A stretch of 64,000 nucleotides of DNA from NCBI RefSeq assembly GCF_038958875.1, contig NZ_CP152407.1, positions 1,557,501 through 1,621,500 of the forward strand, in the 5' to 3' direction. Under the pieces are notes generated by a model. That model had not been told where the DNA came from. It searched no databases and saw nothing but the letters and a program-made list of their open reading frames with translations. This DNA is from Acidovorax sp. FHTAMBA (GTDB lineage: Bacteria > Pseudomonadota > Gammaproteobacteria > Burkholderiales > Burkholderiaceae_C). The translations under genes were made by a program, and so were the position numbers. This document shows positions 1 through 7,866 of this stretch, in pieces; position 1 is the stretch's first letter, and the number at the start of each line of letters is the position of its first letter.

Positions 1-51
1 CCCAATCCTTTTGCGGCGCTTGCCGCGCTGCGCAAAGACAGCAAAGGCTGA
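1..51 (+). CDS. yceD: C-terminal fragment of YceD/DUF177 family protein
   Basis: Only the last 16 codons are inside the window. They read in frame from base 1 to a TGA at 49-51 and give a peptide ending NPFAALAALRKDSKG. The NPFAALAAL ending is typical of the YceD (DUF177) family, which is normally encoded directly upstream of rpmF, as here. YceD has been linked to 23S rRNA metabolism in bacteria and chloroplasts, so pairing with a ribosomal protein gene makes sense. The identification rests on this short tail plus gene order. Confidence 0.75.
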   Translation, partial: PNPFAALAALRKDSKG

Positions 52-74
52 TTGGGAGGCCCAAAAAGCATTTG

Positions 75-95
75 GGTTATAATCGTGGGCTTCAC
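75..95 (+). promoter_or_regulatory. Putative rpmF promoter (-10 region)
   Basis: A perfect TATAAT lies at 78-83, followed by TCGTGGGCTTC. No convincing -35 is present: TTGGGA at 52-57 would need a 20-bp spacer. The -10 and its downstream flank closely match those before rpsF (51767-51785) and partly acpP (4303-4320). It would start transcription of rpmF and perhaps plsX-fab about 70 nt before the rpmF start codon. Confidence 0.45.
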
Positions 96-162
96 GCGAA
101 CCCCATCGTGTCTTTTTGGGCTGATCGCGTTTTTACCAACCTATTCCAGATCAGGAGCCATC

Positions 163-345
163 ATGGCCGTTCAGCAAAACAAAAAGTCCCCTTCCAAGCG
201 CGGCATGCACCGCTCGCACAATGCCCTGAATGTGCCGGGCATTGCGGTGGAACCCACCACCGGTGAAACCCACCTGCGTCACCACATCAGCCCCAACGGT
301 TTCTACCGTGGCCGTCAGGTGCTGAAGAACAAGTCTGAAGCCTGA
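163..345 (+). CDS. rpmF: 50S ribosomal protein L32
   Basis: The 60-residue product starts MAVQQNKKSPSKRGMHRSHN and matches the usual length and N-terminus of bacterial L32. A structural protein of the large ribosomal subunit, it is a small basic protein, and here it lacks the CxxC zinc ribbon of some L32 forms. The ATG at 163 follows an AGGAG-type site at 153-157 (tcaggagccatc). Longer in-frame reading from 52 exists but has no ribosome-binding site and would exceed the family length. It sits between yceD and plsX, the conserved order that couples ribosome and lipid synthesis genes. Confidence 0.97.
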   Translation: MAVQQNKKSPSKRGMHRSHNALNVPGIAVEPTTGETHLRHHISPNGFYRGRQVLKNKSEA

Positions 346-359
346 CCTTCGCCCCATCC

Positions 360-402
360 AAAGGCCCGTTGCTACTAAATTCGTAGCGCGGGCCTTTGTT
401 TT
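360..402 (+). terminator. Rho-independent terminator of rpmF, containing a GCTAC/GTAGC hairpin module
   Basis: The stem is AAAGGCCCG (360-368) pairing with CGGGCCTTT (389-397), followed by GTTTT. Inside it, GCTAC (371-375) pairs with GTAGC (383-387) around a 7-nt loop. This inner hairpin resembles GCTACTAAAAATGTAGC at 32361-32377, which is attached to a member of the dispersed repeat family described in the findings. It would separate or attenuate rpmF from plsX. Confidence 0.8.
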
Positions 403-453
403 GACCGTCGTATTTATATTTCCGGCCCGTCTGGCCGGCCGGACAAGTCGCCC

Positions 454-1506
454 ATGATCACACTGGCTGTTGACTGCATGGGGGGCGACCATGGCCCCCG
501 CGTCACGCTCGCGGCGTGCCGCCAGTTTCTCGACCACCACCCTGATGCCCGCCTGCTGCTCGTTGGCCTGGCAGACAGTCTGCAATCGTTTTCCCACGAC
601 CGCGCCACCATCGTTCCTGCCTCGGAAGTGGTGGCCATGGATGATCCTGTGGAAATTGCCCTGCGCAAGAAGAAGGACTCTTCGATGCGCGTGGCCATCC
701 AGCAGGTCAAGGACGGGGCTGCTGCCGCGGCCGTCTCGGCGGGCAACACCGGCGCGCTGATGGCCATTGCACGCTACCTGTTGAAAACGCTCGATGGCAT
801 CGATCGCCCCGCTATCGCCACCCAGTTGCCCAATGCCACCGGAGGCGCCACCACGGTGCTCGACCTGGGGGCGAATGTGGATTGCTCGGCCGAGCACCTG
901 TTGCAGTTCGCCGTGATGGGGTCGGCCCTGGTGTCGGTGTTGCAAGAGGGGCACGAGCCGACGGTGGGGCTGCTGAATATTGGTGAAGAAGCGATCAAAG
1001 GCAGTGAAGTCATCAAAAAAGCGGGTGAATTGCTGCGATGTGCGGCTAATTCTGGCGATTTGAATTTCTATGGAAATGTCGAGGGCAACGACATCTTCAA
1101 GGGCACGGTGGACATCGTTGTCTGTGACGGCTTTGTCGGCAATGTGGCGCTCAAGGCCAGCGAAGGCGTGGCCTCCATGATCATTGGCGCGCTGAAAACA
1201 GAGTTTTCTCGCAATATCTTGACCAAAACTGCCGCTATCGTCGCCTATCCGATCCTCAAGGCGCTGATGAAGCGCATGGATTACCGCCGCTACAACGGTG
1301 CTGCGCTGTTGGGGCTTCGTGGGCTCGTGTTCAAGAGCCACGGCTCGGCCGACGCCATGGCCTTCGAGCAGGCTTTGAACCGGGCGTATGATGCAGCCCG
1401 CAACAACCTGCTCGACCGTGTCCGGACCCGGATTGCGCACGCGGCGCCTCTGCTGGCGCCTGCAGATGCCCAGCCCCAGCCTGGCGTTGCGGCGACCGCA
1501 CAATAA
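454..1506 (+). CDS. plsX: Phosphate acyltransferase PlsX
   Basis: PlsX converts acyl-ACP and phosphate to acyl-phosphate, the donor for glycerol-3-phosphate acylation by PlsY in phospholipid synthesis. The 350-residue protein starts MITLAVDCMGGDHGP, the characteristic PlsX opening, and carries the conserved GNTGALM segment near residue 90, NIGEEAIKG near 175 and the CDGFVGN motif near 225. Length is normal. The stop codon overlaps the fabH start by one base (TAATG), so the two are probably translationally coupled at the head of a fatty-acid operon. Residues about 183-205 are encoded by a relatively AT-rich stretch, but the protein sequence there is conventional. Confidence 0.96.
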   Translation: MITLAVDCMGGDHGPRVTLAACRQFLDHHPDARLLLVGLADSLQSFSHDRATIVPASEVVAMDDPVEIALRKKKDSSMRVAIQQVKDGAAAAAVSAGNTGALMAIARYLLKTLDGIDRPAIATQLPNATGGATTVLDLGANVDCSAEHLLQFAVMGSALVSVLQEGHEPTVGLLNIGEEAIKGSEVIKKAGELLRCAANSGDLNFYGNVEGNDIFKGTVDIVVCDGFVGNVALKASEGVASMIIGALKTEFSRNILTKTAAIVAYPILKALMKRMDYRRYNGAALLGLRGLVFKSHGSADAMAFEQALNRAYDAARNNLLDRVRTRIAHAAPLLAPADAQPQPGVAATAQ

Positions 1507-2483
1507 TGAGACGTTATTCCCGCATTACCGGCACCGGCAGCTATCTGCCTCCCCGCCGGTTGACCAACGCCGATCTGGTGACCGAACTGGGCCAGCGCGG
1601 TATCGAAACTTCCGACGAATGGATTGTGGAGCGCACCGGGATCCGGGCACGCCACTTTGCTGCGCCCGACGTCACGGCGAGTGACCTGGGTCTGGAAGCT
1701 GCCCGCAACGCCTTGCAGGCCGCCAGCCTGAAGCCGACGGACATCGATCTGATCATTGTGGCCACGTCCACGCCGGACATGGTGTTCCCGTCCGCGGCCT
1801 GCATCCTGCAGAACAAGCTGGGCGCCAATGGCTGTGCCGCCTTTGATGTGCAAGCCGTGTGCAGCGGTTTTGTCTATGCCCTTTCGGTGGCAGATGCCAT
1901 GATCCAGTCAGGCGCTGCCAACCGCGCGCTGGTTGTCGGGGCTGAGGTTTTCAGCCGCATCCTGGATTTCAACGACCGCACCACCTGCGTACTTTTCGGA
2001 GACGGCGCAGGGGCTGTGGTGCTGGAAGCGTCGGACAGCCCGGGAATCCTGTCCAGTGATCTTCATGCCGATGGCAAACACGTGGACATCCTGTGTGTGC
2101 CGGGCAATGTATCTGGCGGCGGGGTGCTCGGTGACCCGCTTCTCAAGATGGACGGTCAGGCCGTGTTCAAGCTGGCGGTGGGTGTGCTCGAAAAAGCCGC
2201 CCATGCCGTGCTGGCCAAGGCGGGTCTGACCGAGGCGGATATCGACTGGCTGATTCCTCATCAGGCGAATATCCGCATCATGCAGAGCACCGCCCGCAAG
2301 CTGAAGATGTCGATGGACAAGGTGGTGGTTACGGTGGACCAGCACGGCAACACCTCGGCGGCATCCATTCCCCTGGCGTTGGACCATGCCGTGCGCTCTG
2401 GGCAGATCAAGAAGGGCGAGACCCTGCTGCTCGAAGGGGTGGGCGGTGGTTTTACCTGGGGTGCTGTGCTCCTGAAATTATAG
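1506..2483 (+). CDS. fabH: 3-oxoacyl-ACP synthase III (KAS III)
   Basis: FabH condenses acetyl-CoA with malonyl-ACP to start each fatty-acid chain in the cytoplasm. The 325-residue product has the expected Cys-His-Asn triad: Cys119 in AVCSGF, His252 in PHQANIR and Asn282 in GNTSAAS, plus the GVGGGFTWG C-terminal loop. Start ATG overlaps the plsX stop. The TAG stop at 2481-2483 falls inside a dispersed palindromic repeat (2478-2526), so the repeat supplies the last codons. fabD follows 61 bp later. Confidence 0.97.
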   Translation: MRRYSRITGTGSYLPPRRLTNADLVTELGQRGIETSDEWIVERTGIRARHFAAPDVTASDLGLEAARNALQAASLKPTDIDLIIVATSTPDMVFPSAACILQNKLGANGCAAFDVQAVCSGFVYALSVADAMIQSGAANRALVVGAEVFSRILDFNDRTTCVLFGDGAGAVVLEASDSPGILSSDLHADGKHVDILCVPGNVSGGGVLGDPLLKMDGQAVFKLAVGVLEKAAHAVLAKAGLTEADIDWLIPHQANIRIMQSTARKLKMSMDKVVVTVDQHGNTSAASIPLALDHAVRSGQIKKGETLLLEGVGGGFTWGAVLLKL

Positions 2484-2526
2484 CTATTGGCGCTTACTGT
2501 ATAAGCGCTGAAGGCAAATTTCATTC
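2478..2526 (+). repeat. Dispersed palindromic repeat, copy A
   Basis: It begins TATAGCTATTGGCGCTTA and continues through TAAGCGCTGAAGGCAAATTT. GCGCTTA pairs with TAAGCGC around a short loop. It overlaps the fabH stop codon and fills most of the fabH-fabD gap. It belongs to the eight-copy intergenic family described in the findings. Confidence 0.85.
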
Positions 2527-2544
2527 ATATTCTGGATAATTTTC

Positions 2545-3495
2545 ATGAAGTCTTTTGCATTTGTCTTTCCGGGGCAGGGCTCGCAGTCCGTCGGCATGCT
2601 CGACGGCTGGGGCGACCACCCGGTGGTGACGCAGACCCTGCAGGAAGCCTCGGATGCCCTGGGCGAGGATGTAGGCCTGCTGATCAAGGAAGGCCCCAAG
2701 GAGGCTTTGGCCCTGACCACCAACACCCAGCCGGTGATGCTGGTGGCGGGTGTAGCCGCCTGGCGTGTCTGGCGTGCCGAGGGCGGCGCAGCCCCGGTGG
2801 CCGTTGCCGGGCACTCGCTGGGTGAATACTCGGCCTTGGTGGCGGCGGGCGTGCTGACGTTGGCGCAGGCAGCTCCGCTGGTGCGCCTGCGTGCAGCGGC
2901 CATGCAAGAGGCTGTGCCGGTGGGTACCGGCGCCATGGCCGCCATCCTGGGCATGGAGGCTTCCAAGGTCATCGCTGGCTGTGCTGAGGCCTTGGCATCG
3001 TTCGGGCCTGGCACCACCGAGGTGGTGGAGGCGGTCAATTTCAACGATCCGATCCAGACCGTGATCGCTGGGACCAAGGCCGGTGTGGACAAGGCCTGCG
3101 ACGTGCTCAAGGCGGCGGGTGCCAAGCGTGCATTGCCACTGCCGGTGTCGGCGCCTTTCCACTCCAGCCTCATGAAGCCCGCGGCCGAAAGGCTGCGCGT
3201 GGCGTTGACCGAGGTGGCCCTGGCCGCCCCGCAGATTCCAGTGGTCAACAACGTGGACGTGGCGGTGCAGCAGGATGCCGATGCGATTCGCGACGCGCTC
3301 TACCGCCAGGCGTTCGGACCTGTGCGCTGGGTCGACTGCGTGCATGCGCTGAAAGGCCGTGGCGTGACGCACATCATTGAATGTGGCCCCGGCAAGGTGC
3401 TGGCTGGCCTCACCAAGCGCATCGACCCCGAGCTGGTGGGCGCTGCATTGTTTGACCCGGCCACGCTGGCTGAAACCCGGGAGTTGTTGGCATGA
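2545..3495 (+). CDS. fabD: Malonyl-CoA:ACP transacylase
   Basis: FabD moves the malonyl group from CoA to the ACP phosphopantetheine arm to supply chain elongation. The 316-residue protein opens with FAFVFPGQGSQ, has nucleophile Ser91 in GHSLGEY, the arginine Arg116 that binds the malonyl carboxylate, and His206 in PVSAPFHS. Length is normal for FabD. Its TGA overlaps the fabG ATG by four bases (ATGA), indicating coupling. The 5' flank is occupied by repeat copy A. Confidence 0.97.
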   Translation: MKSFAFVFPGQGSQSVGMLDGWGDHPVVTQTLQEASDALGEDVGLLIKEGPKEALALTTNTQPVMLVAGVAAWRVWRAEGGAAPVAVAGHSLGEYSALVAAGVLTLAQAAPLVRLRAAAMQEAVPVGTGAMAAILGMEASKVIAGCAEALASFGPGTTEVVEAVNFNDPIQTVIAGTKAGVDKACDVLKAAGAKRALPLPVSAPFHSSLMKPAAERLRVALTEVALAAPQIPVVNNVDVAVQQDADAIRDALYRQAFGPVRWVDCVHALKGRGVTHIIECGPGKVLAGLTKRIDPELVGAALFDPATLAETRELLA

Positions 3496-4241
3496 CGGAA
3501 TCGACCCAGACAGCGGCGCAAGTGGCGCTGGTGACCGGCGCCTCGCGCGGCATCGGTGCTGCCATTGCCTTGGAGTTGGCGGTGCGCGGCTACCAGGTGG
3601 TTGGCACTGCTACAACGGATGAAGGCGCTGCGCGCATCAGCCAGGCGCTGTCGGCTTACCCCGGTTGCCGGGGTGCCAACCTGAACGTGAACGATGTGGC
3701 TGCGGTCGAGGCTCTGATGGACGCCATCGTCAAGCAGCAAGGTGGCCTGCATGTGCTGGTGAACAACGCCGGCATCACGCGCGACACCCTGGCCATGCGC
3801 ATGAAGGACGACGACTGGGATGCCGTGCTGGACACCAATCTCAAGGCGGTATTCCGCACAAGTCGCGCCGCCATCCGTCCGATGATGAAGCAGCGTTTTG
3901 GGCGCATCATCAGCATCACCAGCGTGGTGGGTGCGTCGGGCAATCCTGGCCAGGCCAACTATGCCGCCGCCAAGGCAGGTGTGGCGGGCATGACGCGCGC
4001 ACTGGCCCGTGAACTGGGCAGCCGCAACATCACCGTGAACTGCGTGGCGCCTGGTTTCATCGAGACCGACATGACCTCCGTGTTGCCCGAAGATCAGCAA
4101 AAAGCGCTCAATGCGCAGATCCCGCTGGGCCACATGGGCAAGCCTGCAGACATCGCGCACGCGGTGGCGTACCTTGCCTCGCGCGAGGCTGGCTATGTGA
4201 CGGGGCAGGAGTTGCACGTCAATGGCGGCATGTACATGTAA
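3492..4241 (+). CDS. fabG: 3-oxoacyl-ACP reductase
   Basis: FabG uses NADPH to reduce beta-ketoacyl-ACP in each elongation cycle. The 249-residue short-chain dehydrogenase has the TGASRGIG cofactor motif (15-22), NNAG (91-94) and the catalytic set Asn116, Ser144, Tyr157, Lys161. The C-terminus GQELHVNGGMYM is typical. It overlaps fabD by 4 bp and is followed after about 100 bp by acpP, which appears to have its own promoter. Confidence 0.97.
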   Translation: MTESTQTAAQVALVTGASRGIGAAIALELAVRGYQVVGTATTDEGAARISQALSAYPGCRGANLNVNDVAAVEALMDAIVKQQGGLHVLVNNAGITRDTLAMRMKDDDWDAVLDTNLKAVFRTSRAAIRPMMKQRFGRIISITSVVGASGNPGQANYAAAKAGVAGMTRALARELGSRNITVNCVAPGFIETDMTSVLPEDQQKALNAQIPLGHMGKPADIAHAVAYLASREAGYVTGQELHVNGGMYM

Positions 4242-4302
4242 TTGAGACAAGTTAACGCCGGTTCATCCGGACGGCGGGCTGCTTAGGGGCTTCTCCTTAA
4301 GC

Positions 4303-4320
4303 GGCTAGAATCGCGGATTC
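4303..4320 (+). promoter_or_regulatory. Putative acpP promoter (-10 region)
   Basis: GGCTAGAATCGCGGATTC contains TAGAAT at 4306-4311. The -10 and flank resemble those at rpmF and rpsF. No clear -35 is visible. It lies about 34 nt before the acpP ATG, which would fit separate high-level expression of ACP. Confidence 0.4.
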
Positions 4321-4344
4321 ATTCACAACCCCCAGAGGGAAACC

Positions 4345-4584
4345 ATGAGCGATATCGAAGCACGCGTCAAAAAAATCATTGCCGAACAACTCGGAGTGGA
4401 AGAGTCCCAAGTCACCAATGAAAAGGCCTTCGTGGCAGACCTCGGTGCCGACTCGCTCGACACGGTGGAACTGGTGATGGCTCTGGAAGACGAATTCGGC
4501 ATCGAGATCCCGGACGAAGACGCCGAAAAGATTACCACGGTGCAAAACGCCATCGACTACGCCAACACCCACCAGAAGGCCTGA
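4345..4584 (+). CDS. acpP: Acyl carrier protein
   Basis: ACP carries growing acyl chains on a 4'-phosphopantetheine attached to Ser37 in the motif GADSLDTVE. The 79-residue acidic protein has normal length and ends FGIEIPDEDAEKITTVQNAIDYANTHQKA. An AGAGGGAAACC site precedes the ATG. The prosthetic group would be added by AcpS, encoded at 17623. It is followed 48 bp later by fabF, the usual order. Confidence 0.98.
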   Translation: MSDIEARVKKIIAEQLGVEESQVTNEKAFVADLGADSLDTVELVMALEDEFGIEIPDEDAEKITTVQNAIDYANTHQKA

Positions 4585-4632
4585 GCGGCGCCCTGCGCCT
4601 GACTCAAGCGATCAGCAGAAGGTTTTTTACGC

Positions 4633-5877
4633 ATGAGCCGTCGTCGCGTTGTCGTGACCGGCCTGGGTTGCGTCAGCCCCGTGGGTAACACGGTGGCCGA
4701 ATCCTGGGCCAATCTCCTTGCCGGGAAATCCGGCATTGACCTCATCACCAAGTTCGATGCGTCGAACTTCGCCTGCAAGATCGCAGGTGAGGTCAAAGGC
4801 CTTGACCTGGAGTCGTACATCAGCGCCAAGGATGCGCGCGCGATGGATACCTTCATCCACTTTGGCATTGCCGCGGCTGCGCAAGCGGTGCAAGACGCTG
4901 GCCTGCCAACGGGCGAGGCGCTGGATGAGGAACTCGCCACACGCATCGCCTGTGTGATCGGCTCCGGGATCGGCGGCCTGCCGCTGATTGAAAACACCCA
5001 TGCGGAGCTGGTCAGCCGGGGCCCTCGGCGCATCACGCCGTTTTTTGTGCCTGCATCCATCATCAACATGGTGGCTGGCCATGTCTCCATGCGTTTCGGC
5101 TTCAAGGGGCCGAACCTTGCCGTAGTGACCGCCTGTACCACGGGCCTGCACTGCATTGGCGAAGGAGGGCGCATGATCGAATACGGGGACGCCGACATTG
5201 TGGTGGCCGGTGGAACGGAGGCGACTGTCTCTCCGCTGGGCATTGGCGGGTTTGCTGCGATGCGTGCCCTGTCCACCCGCAACGACGACCCGACAACGGC
5301 CTCCCGCCCCTGGGACAGGGACCGAGACGGATTCGTGCTGGGTGAAGGCGCCGGGGTCATTGTGCTGGAAGAATATGAGCACGCCAAAGCCCGGGGTGCC
5401 AAAATTTATGCCGAGCTCAGCGGGTTTGGCATGAGCGCCGACGCCGGACACATGACGGCCCCCAACATGGATGGCCCGCGCCGCGCCATGCTGAGTGCCC
5501 TGCGCAATGCGGGTGTCAATGTTGATGAGGTCAACTACCTGAACGCCCACGGCACATCCACCCCGCTGGGTGATGTGAACGAAACCAATGCCATCAAGGC
5601 TGCATTGGGCGAACACGCCTACAAGACCGTCATCAGCTCCACAAAATCCATGACGGGCCATTTGCTGGGCGGCGCTGGCGGCATCGAAAGTGTTTTCACT
5701 GTCCTGGCCGTGCATGAGCAGAAGGTGCCGCCCACCATCAACCTGATGAACCCTGACCCTGAATGTGATCTTGACTATTGCGCCAACACTGCGCGTGATA
5801 TGGAAGTGAACGTTGCGGTCAAGAACAATTTTGGTTTTGGCGGCACCAACGGAACCCTGGTCTTCAAGCGCATCTGA
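4633..5877 (+). CDS. fabF: 3-oxoacyl-ACP synthase II (KAS II)
   Basis: FabF extends acyl-ACP by two carbons using malonyl-ACP. The 414-residue protein has the Cys-His-His catalytic set: Cys168 in TACTTG, His306 in NAHGTSTPLGD and His343 in MTGHLLGGAGG, with Lys338 just before. The C-terminus NNFGFGGTNGTLVFKRI is typical. It closes the fatty-acid cluster; a small membrane protein gene and rpoE follow on the same strand without an obvious terminator. Confidence 0.97.
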   Translation: MSRRRVVVTGLGCVSPVGNTVAESWANLLAGKSGIDLITKFDASNFACKIAGEVKGLDLESYISAKDARAMDTFIHFGIAAAAQAVQDAGLPTGEALDEELATRIACVIGSGIGGLPLIENTHAELVSRGPRRITPFFVPASIINMVAGHVSMRFGFKGPNLAVVTACTTGLHCIGEGGRMIEYGDADIVVAGGTEATVSPLGIGGFAAMRALSTRNDDPTTASRPWDRDRDGFVLGEGAGVIVLEEYEHAKARGAKIYAELSGFGMSADAGHMTAPNMDGPRRAMLSALRNAGVNVDEVNYLNAHGTSTPLGDVNETNAIKAALGEHAYKTVISSTKSMTGHLLGGAGGIESVFTVLAVHEQKVPPTINLMNPDPECDLDYCANTARDMEVNVAVKNNFGFGGTNGTLVFKRI

Positions 5878-5992
5878 CCACTTCACACAACGCAACTGCG
5901 CGGCGTAGCGGCGCCACGAAATCTCTGGAAGGTATTCCAGCGACGCCCGTGTGCCCGCGTGCGCATGTCCTTTCTGAGGGGGCGCAGCAGTC

Positions 5993-6517
5993 GTGGCGGA
6001 ACATGGCATGAGTGCGGTCTCCCGCAAGCCCCCCGCAGTGCGATACCCTGTGCGGCGCAGCCGATCCTTGGGCATCTTGTTGGGGGCGGTGGTTCTGCTG
6101 GGTACCTCTGGGCTGTGTGCCTGGCTCTATTCCAGTGATGGCGCAGCTCCCGGGTGGGCTACAGGGTTTGCGATTGCTCTCGGTTGTGTGGGGGTTGCCG
6201 GTGCAGTCCACAGCTGGTGGACGCAATTTTCGGGGGACATTCACTGGGACGGTCACAACTGGACACTGGAATCACCGTCCGCCGGAATCCCTTGGGTGGC
6301 GCTTTCGGAGGCTCCAGAGGTCCTCGTCGACGTGCAGATGTACCTGTGGTTGCGTGCACGTACACCGGGGCATGGCCCCATCTGGTTGTGGCTTGAGCGC
6401 TCCTCCCGGCCCGAGCGTTGGCTGGATTTGCGGCGTGCGGTATATTCGCGCGCCAGACCGGGCGCTGAGCACGTTGATGAAACCGCCCCGGCCAGCAGCC
6501 GTGGGCGTGAATCCTGA
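5993..6517 (+). CDS. Uncharacterised small inner-membrane protein
   Basis: The 174-residue product is not recognised with confidence. It has a basic N-terminus, two hydrophobic segments (about residues 27-47 and 54-72), then a soluble region rich in Trp (WDGHNWTLESP, YLWLRAR, WLWLERSSRPERWLDLRRAVYSRAR). A two-helix hairpin followed by a beta-rich tail is loosely like YgfX/CptA proteins, but that is a topology analogy only. A GTG start at 5993 has GAGGGGG 10 nt upstream; ATG at 6008 is the alternative. It ends 6 bp before rpoE and is probably co-transcribed with it. Confidence 0.7.
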   Translation: MAEHGMSAVSRKPPAVRYPVRRSRSLGILLGAVVLLGTSGLCAWLYSSDGAAPGWATGFAIALGCVGVAGAVHSWWTQFSGDIHWDGHNWTLESPSAGIPWVALSEAPEVLVDVQMYLWLRARTPGHGPIWLWLERSSRPERWLDLRRAVYSRARPGAEHVDETAPASSRGRES

Positions 6518-6523
6518 GTATCC

Positions 6524-7150
6524 ATGACTGTAATTCCGCCATCCCCTTCCGAAGACAGCGATTTCCAACTGGTGGAGCGCACGGTAGCGGGCGATCAGCG
6601 TGCGTATGAGTTGCTTGTCATCAAGTACCAGCGTCGTATTGAGCGTCTAATCGGGCGCATGGTGCGTGATACCGACCTGGTTCAGGACATCGCCCAAGAG
6701 ACATTCATCCGGGCCTACCGGGCGTTGCACCAGTTCCGCGGCGACGCACAGTTCTACACCTGGCTGTACCGGATCGCCGTGAACACCGCCAAGAAGGCGT
6801 TGATGGACATGAAGCGCAACCCCGTCATTTCGGAAAACGCGCTGCGCGGGAATGAGGATGAAGATGAAACTTCCCGCCTTGGGCACGAACTAACCAGCGA
6901 AGAAACCCCTGAAACCGTGCTCGCTGCCCGAGAAATCGCGCAAGCCGTGAATGCGGCCATGGAGGCGCTTCCGGATGACTTGCGGCAGGCAGTTACCTTG
7001 CGTGAGATCGAGGGTTTGAGTTACGAAGAGATCGCTACCGCCATGGATTGCCCCATTGGCACGGTGCGATCCCGGATTTTTCGGGCGCGCGAAGCCATAT
7101 CGGCCAAGGTGCGTCCCCTGCTTGAGAACCAGACGGGTAAACGGTGGTGA
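6524..7150 (+). CDS. rpoE: ECF sigma factor RpoE (sigma-E/AlgU type)
   Basis: This extracytoplasmic-function sigma factor directs RNA polymerase to envelope-stress promoters. The 208-residue protein has region 2 (about 25-95, with DLVQDIAQETFIRAYRAL and FYTWLYRIAVNTAK) and region 4 (about 148-195, LREIEGLSYEEIATAMDCPIG then TVRSRIFRARE). Genes for an anti-sigma factor, an RseB homologue and a periplasmic protease follow directly, the canonical sigma-E regulatory module. The start ATG at 6524 lies 6 bp after the preceding gene, and its stop is 3 bp before rseA. Confidence 0.96.
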   Translation: MTVIPPSPSEDSDFQLVERTVAGDQRAYELLVIKYQRRIERLIGRMVRDTDLVQDIAQETFIRAYRALHQFRGDAQFYTWLYRIAVNTAKKALMDMKRNPVISENALRGNEDEDETSRLGHELTSEETPETVLAAREIAQAVNAAMEALPDDLRQAVTLREIEGLSYEEIATAMDCPIGTVRSRIFRAREAISAKVRPLLENQTGKRW

Positions 7151-7153
7151 GGT

Positions 7154-7828
7154 ATGGAAATGGACAAAGCTGTACAAAGCAATGCGGTAGCCAACGGCGT
7201 GATGGGCAACCCCTTAAATGGGCGTGAACTGTTGTCTGCGTTGGCAGACGGTCAGTTGCATGGCGAAGACCTGACAAGGGCTCTGGCTTACGCGGAGGAG
7301 TCCGAAGGGCACGCGACGTGGCAGGTGTACCACCTCGTAGGCGACGTGCTGCGCTCCCCCGAGCTGGCGCGACCCGCAAGGCCCGATTTCATGGCGGGTT
7401 TGCGGGCTCAGCTTGCCCAAGAGGGTGGTGCGGTTCGGCCGCAGGCCCCCACTCAGCTTGAGGTGGTGGCACCGGTGATGGAGAACGCAGCGAACGCATC
7501 CGTATTCCGCTGGAAGATGGTCGCCGGCTTTGCCTCGCTGGCGGCGGTGGCGGCGATTGGCTGGACTTCATTGAGCGCTTTGCAGGACGGCGGGGCCCTG
7601 AATCCCTCGGGTGGCGCGCAACTGGCGCGGTCTCCCGAGTCCAATCCAGGGGCTGGTGCCGCACCGGTGGTTGCCGTTGCTAATGCCGAGGGTGGATCCC
7701 AGGTGATGATCCGGGATCCCCGCCTTGACGAATTACTCGCGGCCCACAAACAGTTCGGGAGCACGTCCGCGTTGCAGATGCCAGCCGGGTTCCTGCGAAA
7801 CGCAACGTTCGAGTCCCCCGGCCGTTGA
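7154..7828 (+). CDS. rseA: Anti-sigma-E factor, RseA/MucA family
   Basis: RseA-type proteins span the inner membrane, hold RpoE inactive with a cytoplasmic N-terminal domain, and release it after regulated proteolysis. Here the 224-residue protein has an N-terminal domain (about 22-90: LNGRELLSALADGQL, WQVYHLVGDVLR) typical of the family, one membrane segment (about 120-140), and a periplasmic tail of about 80 residues. It starts 3 bp after rpoE and is followed by rseB. Assignment rests on these motifs and on the context. Confidence 0.93.
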   Translation: MEMDKAVQSNAVANGVMGNPLNGRELLSALADGQLHGEDLTRALAYAEESEGHATWQVYHLVGDVLRSPELARPARPDFMAGLRAQLAQEGGAVRPQAPTQLEVVAPVMENAANASVFRWKMVAGFASLAAVAAIGWTSLSALQDGGALNPSGGAQLARSPESNPGAGAAPVVAVANAEGGSQVMIRDPRLDELLAAHKQFGSTSALQMPAGFLRNATFESPGR

Positions 7829-7866
7829 AATGTGAGGCGTTCTGCTCAACGGGTTGAGACTGTGCA

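Noticed and set aside
52..162. N-terminal extension of rpmF from 52
   Set aside because: It would cross the likely promoter and make L32 far too long; ATG 163 has an AGGAG site and the family N-terminus.
1021..1085. Decayed repeat in plsX in an AT-rich patch
   Set aside because: The encoded protein (VIKKAGELLRCAANSGDLNF) is conventional PlsX and the DNA lacks the palindromic core.
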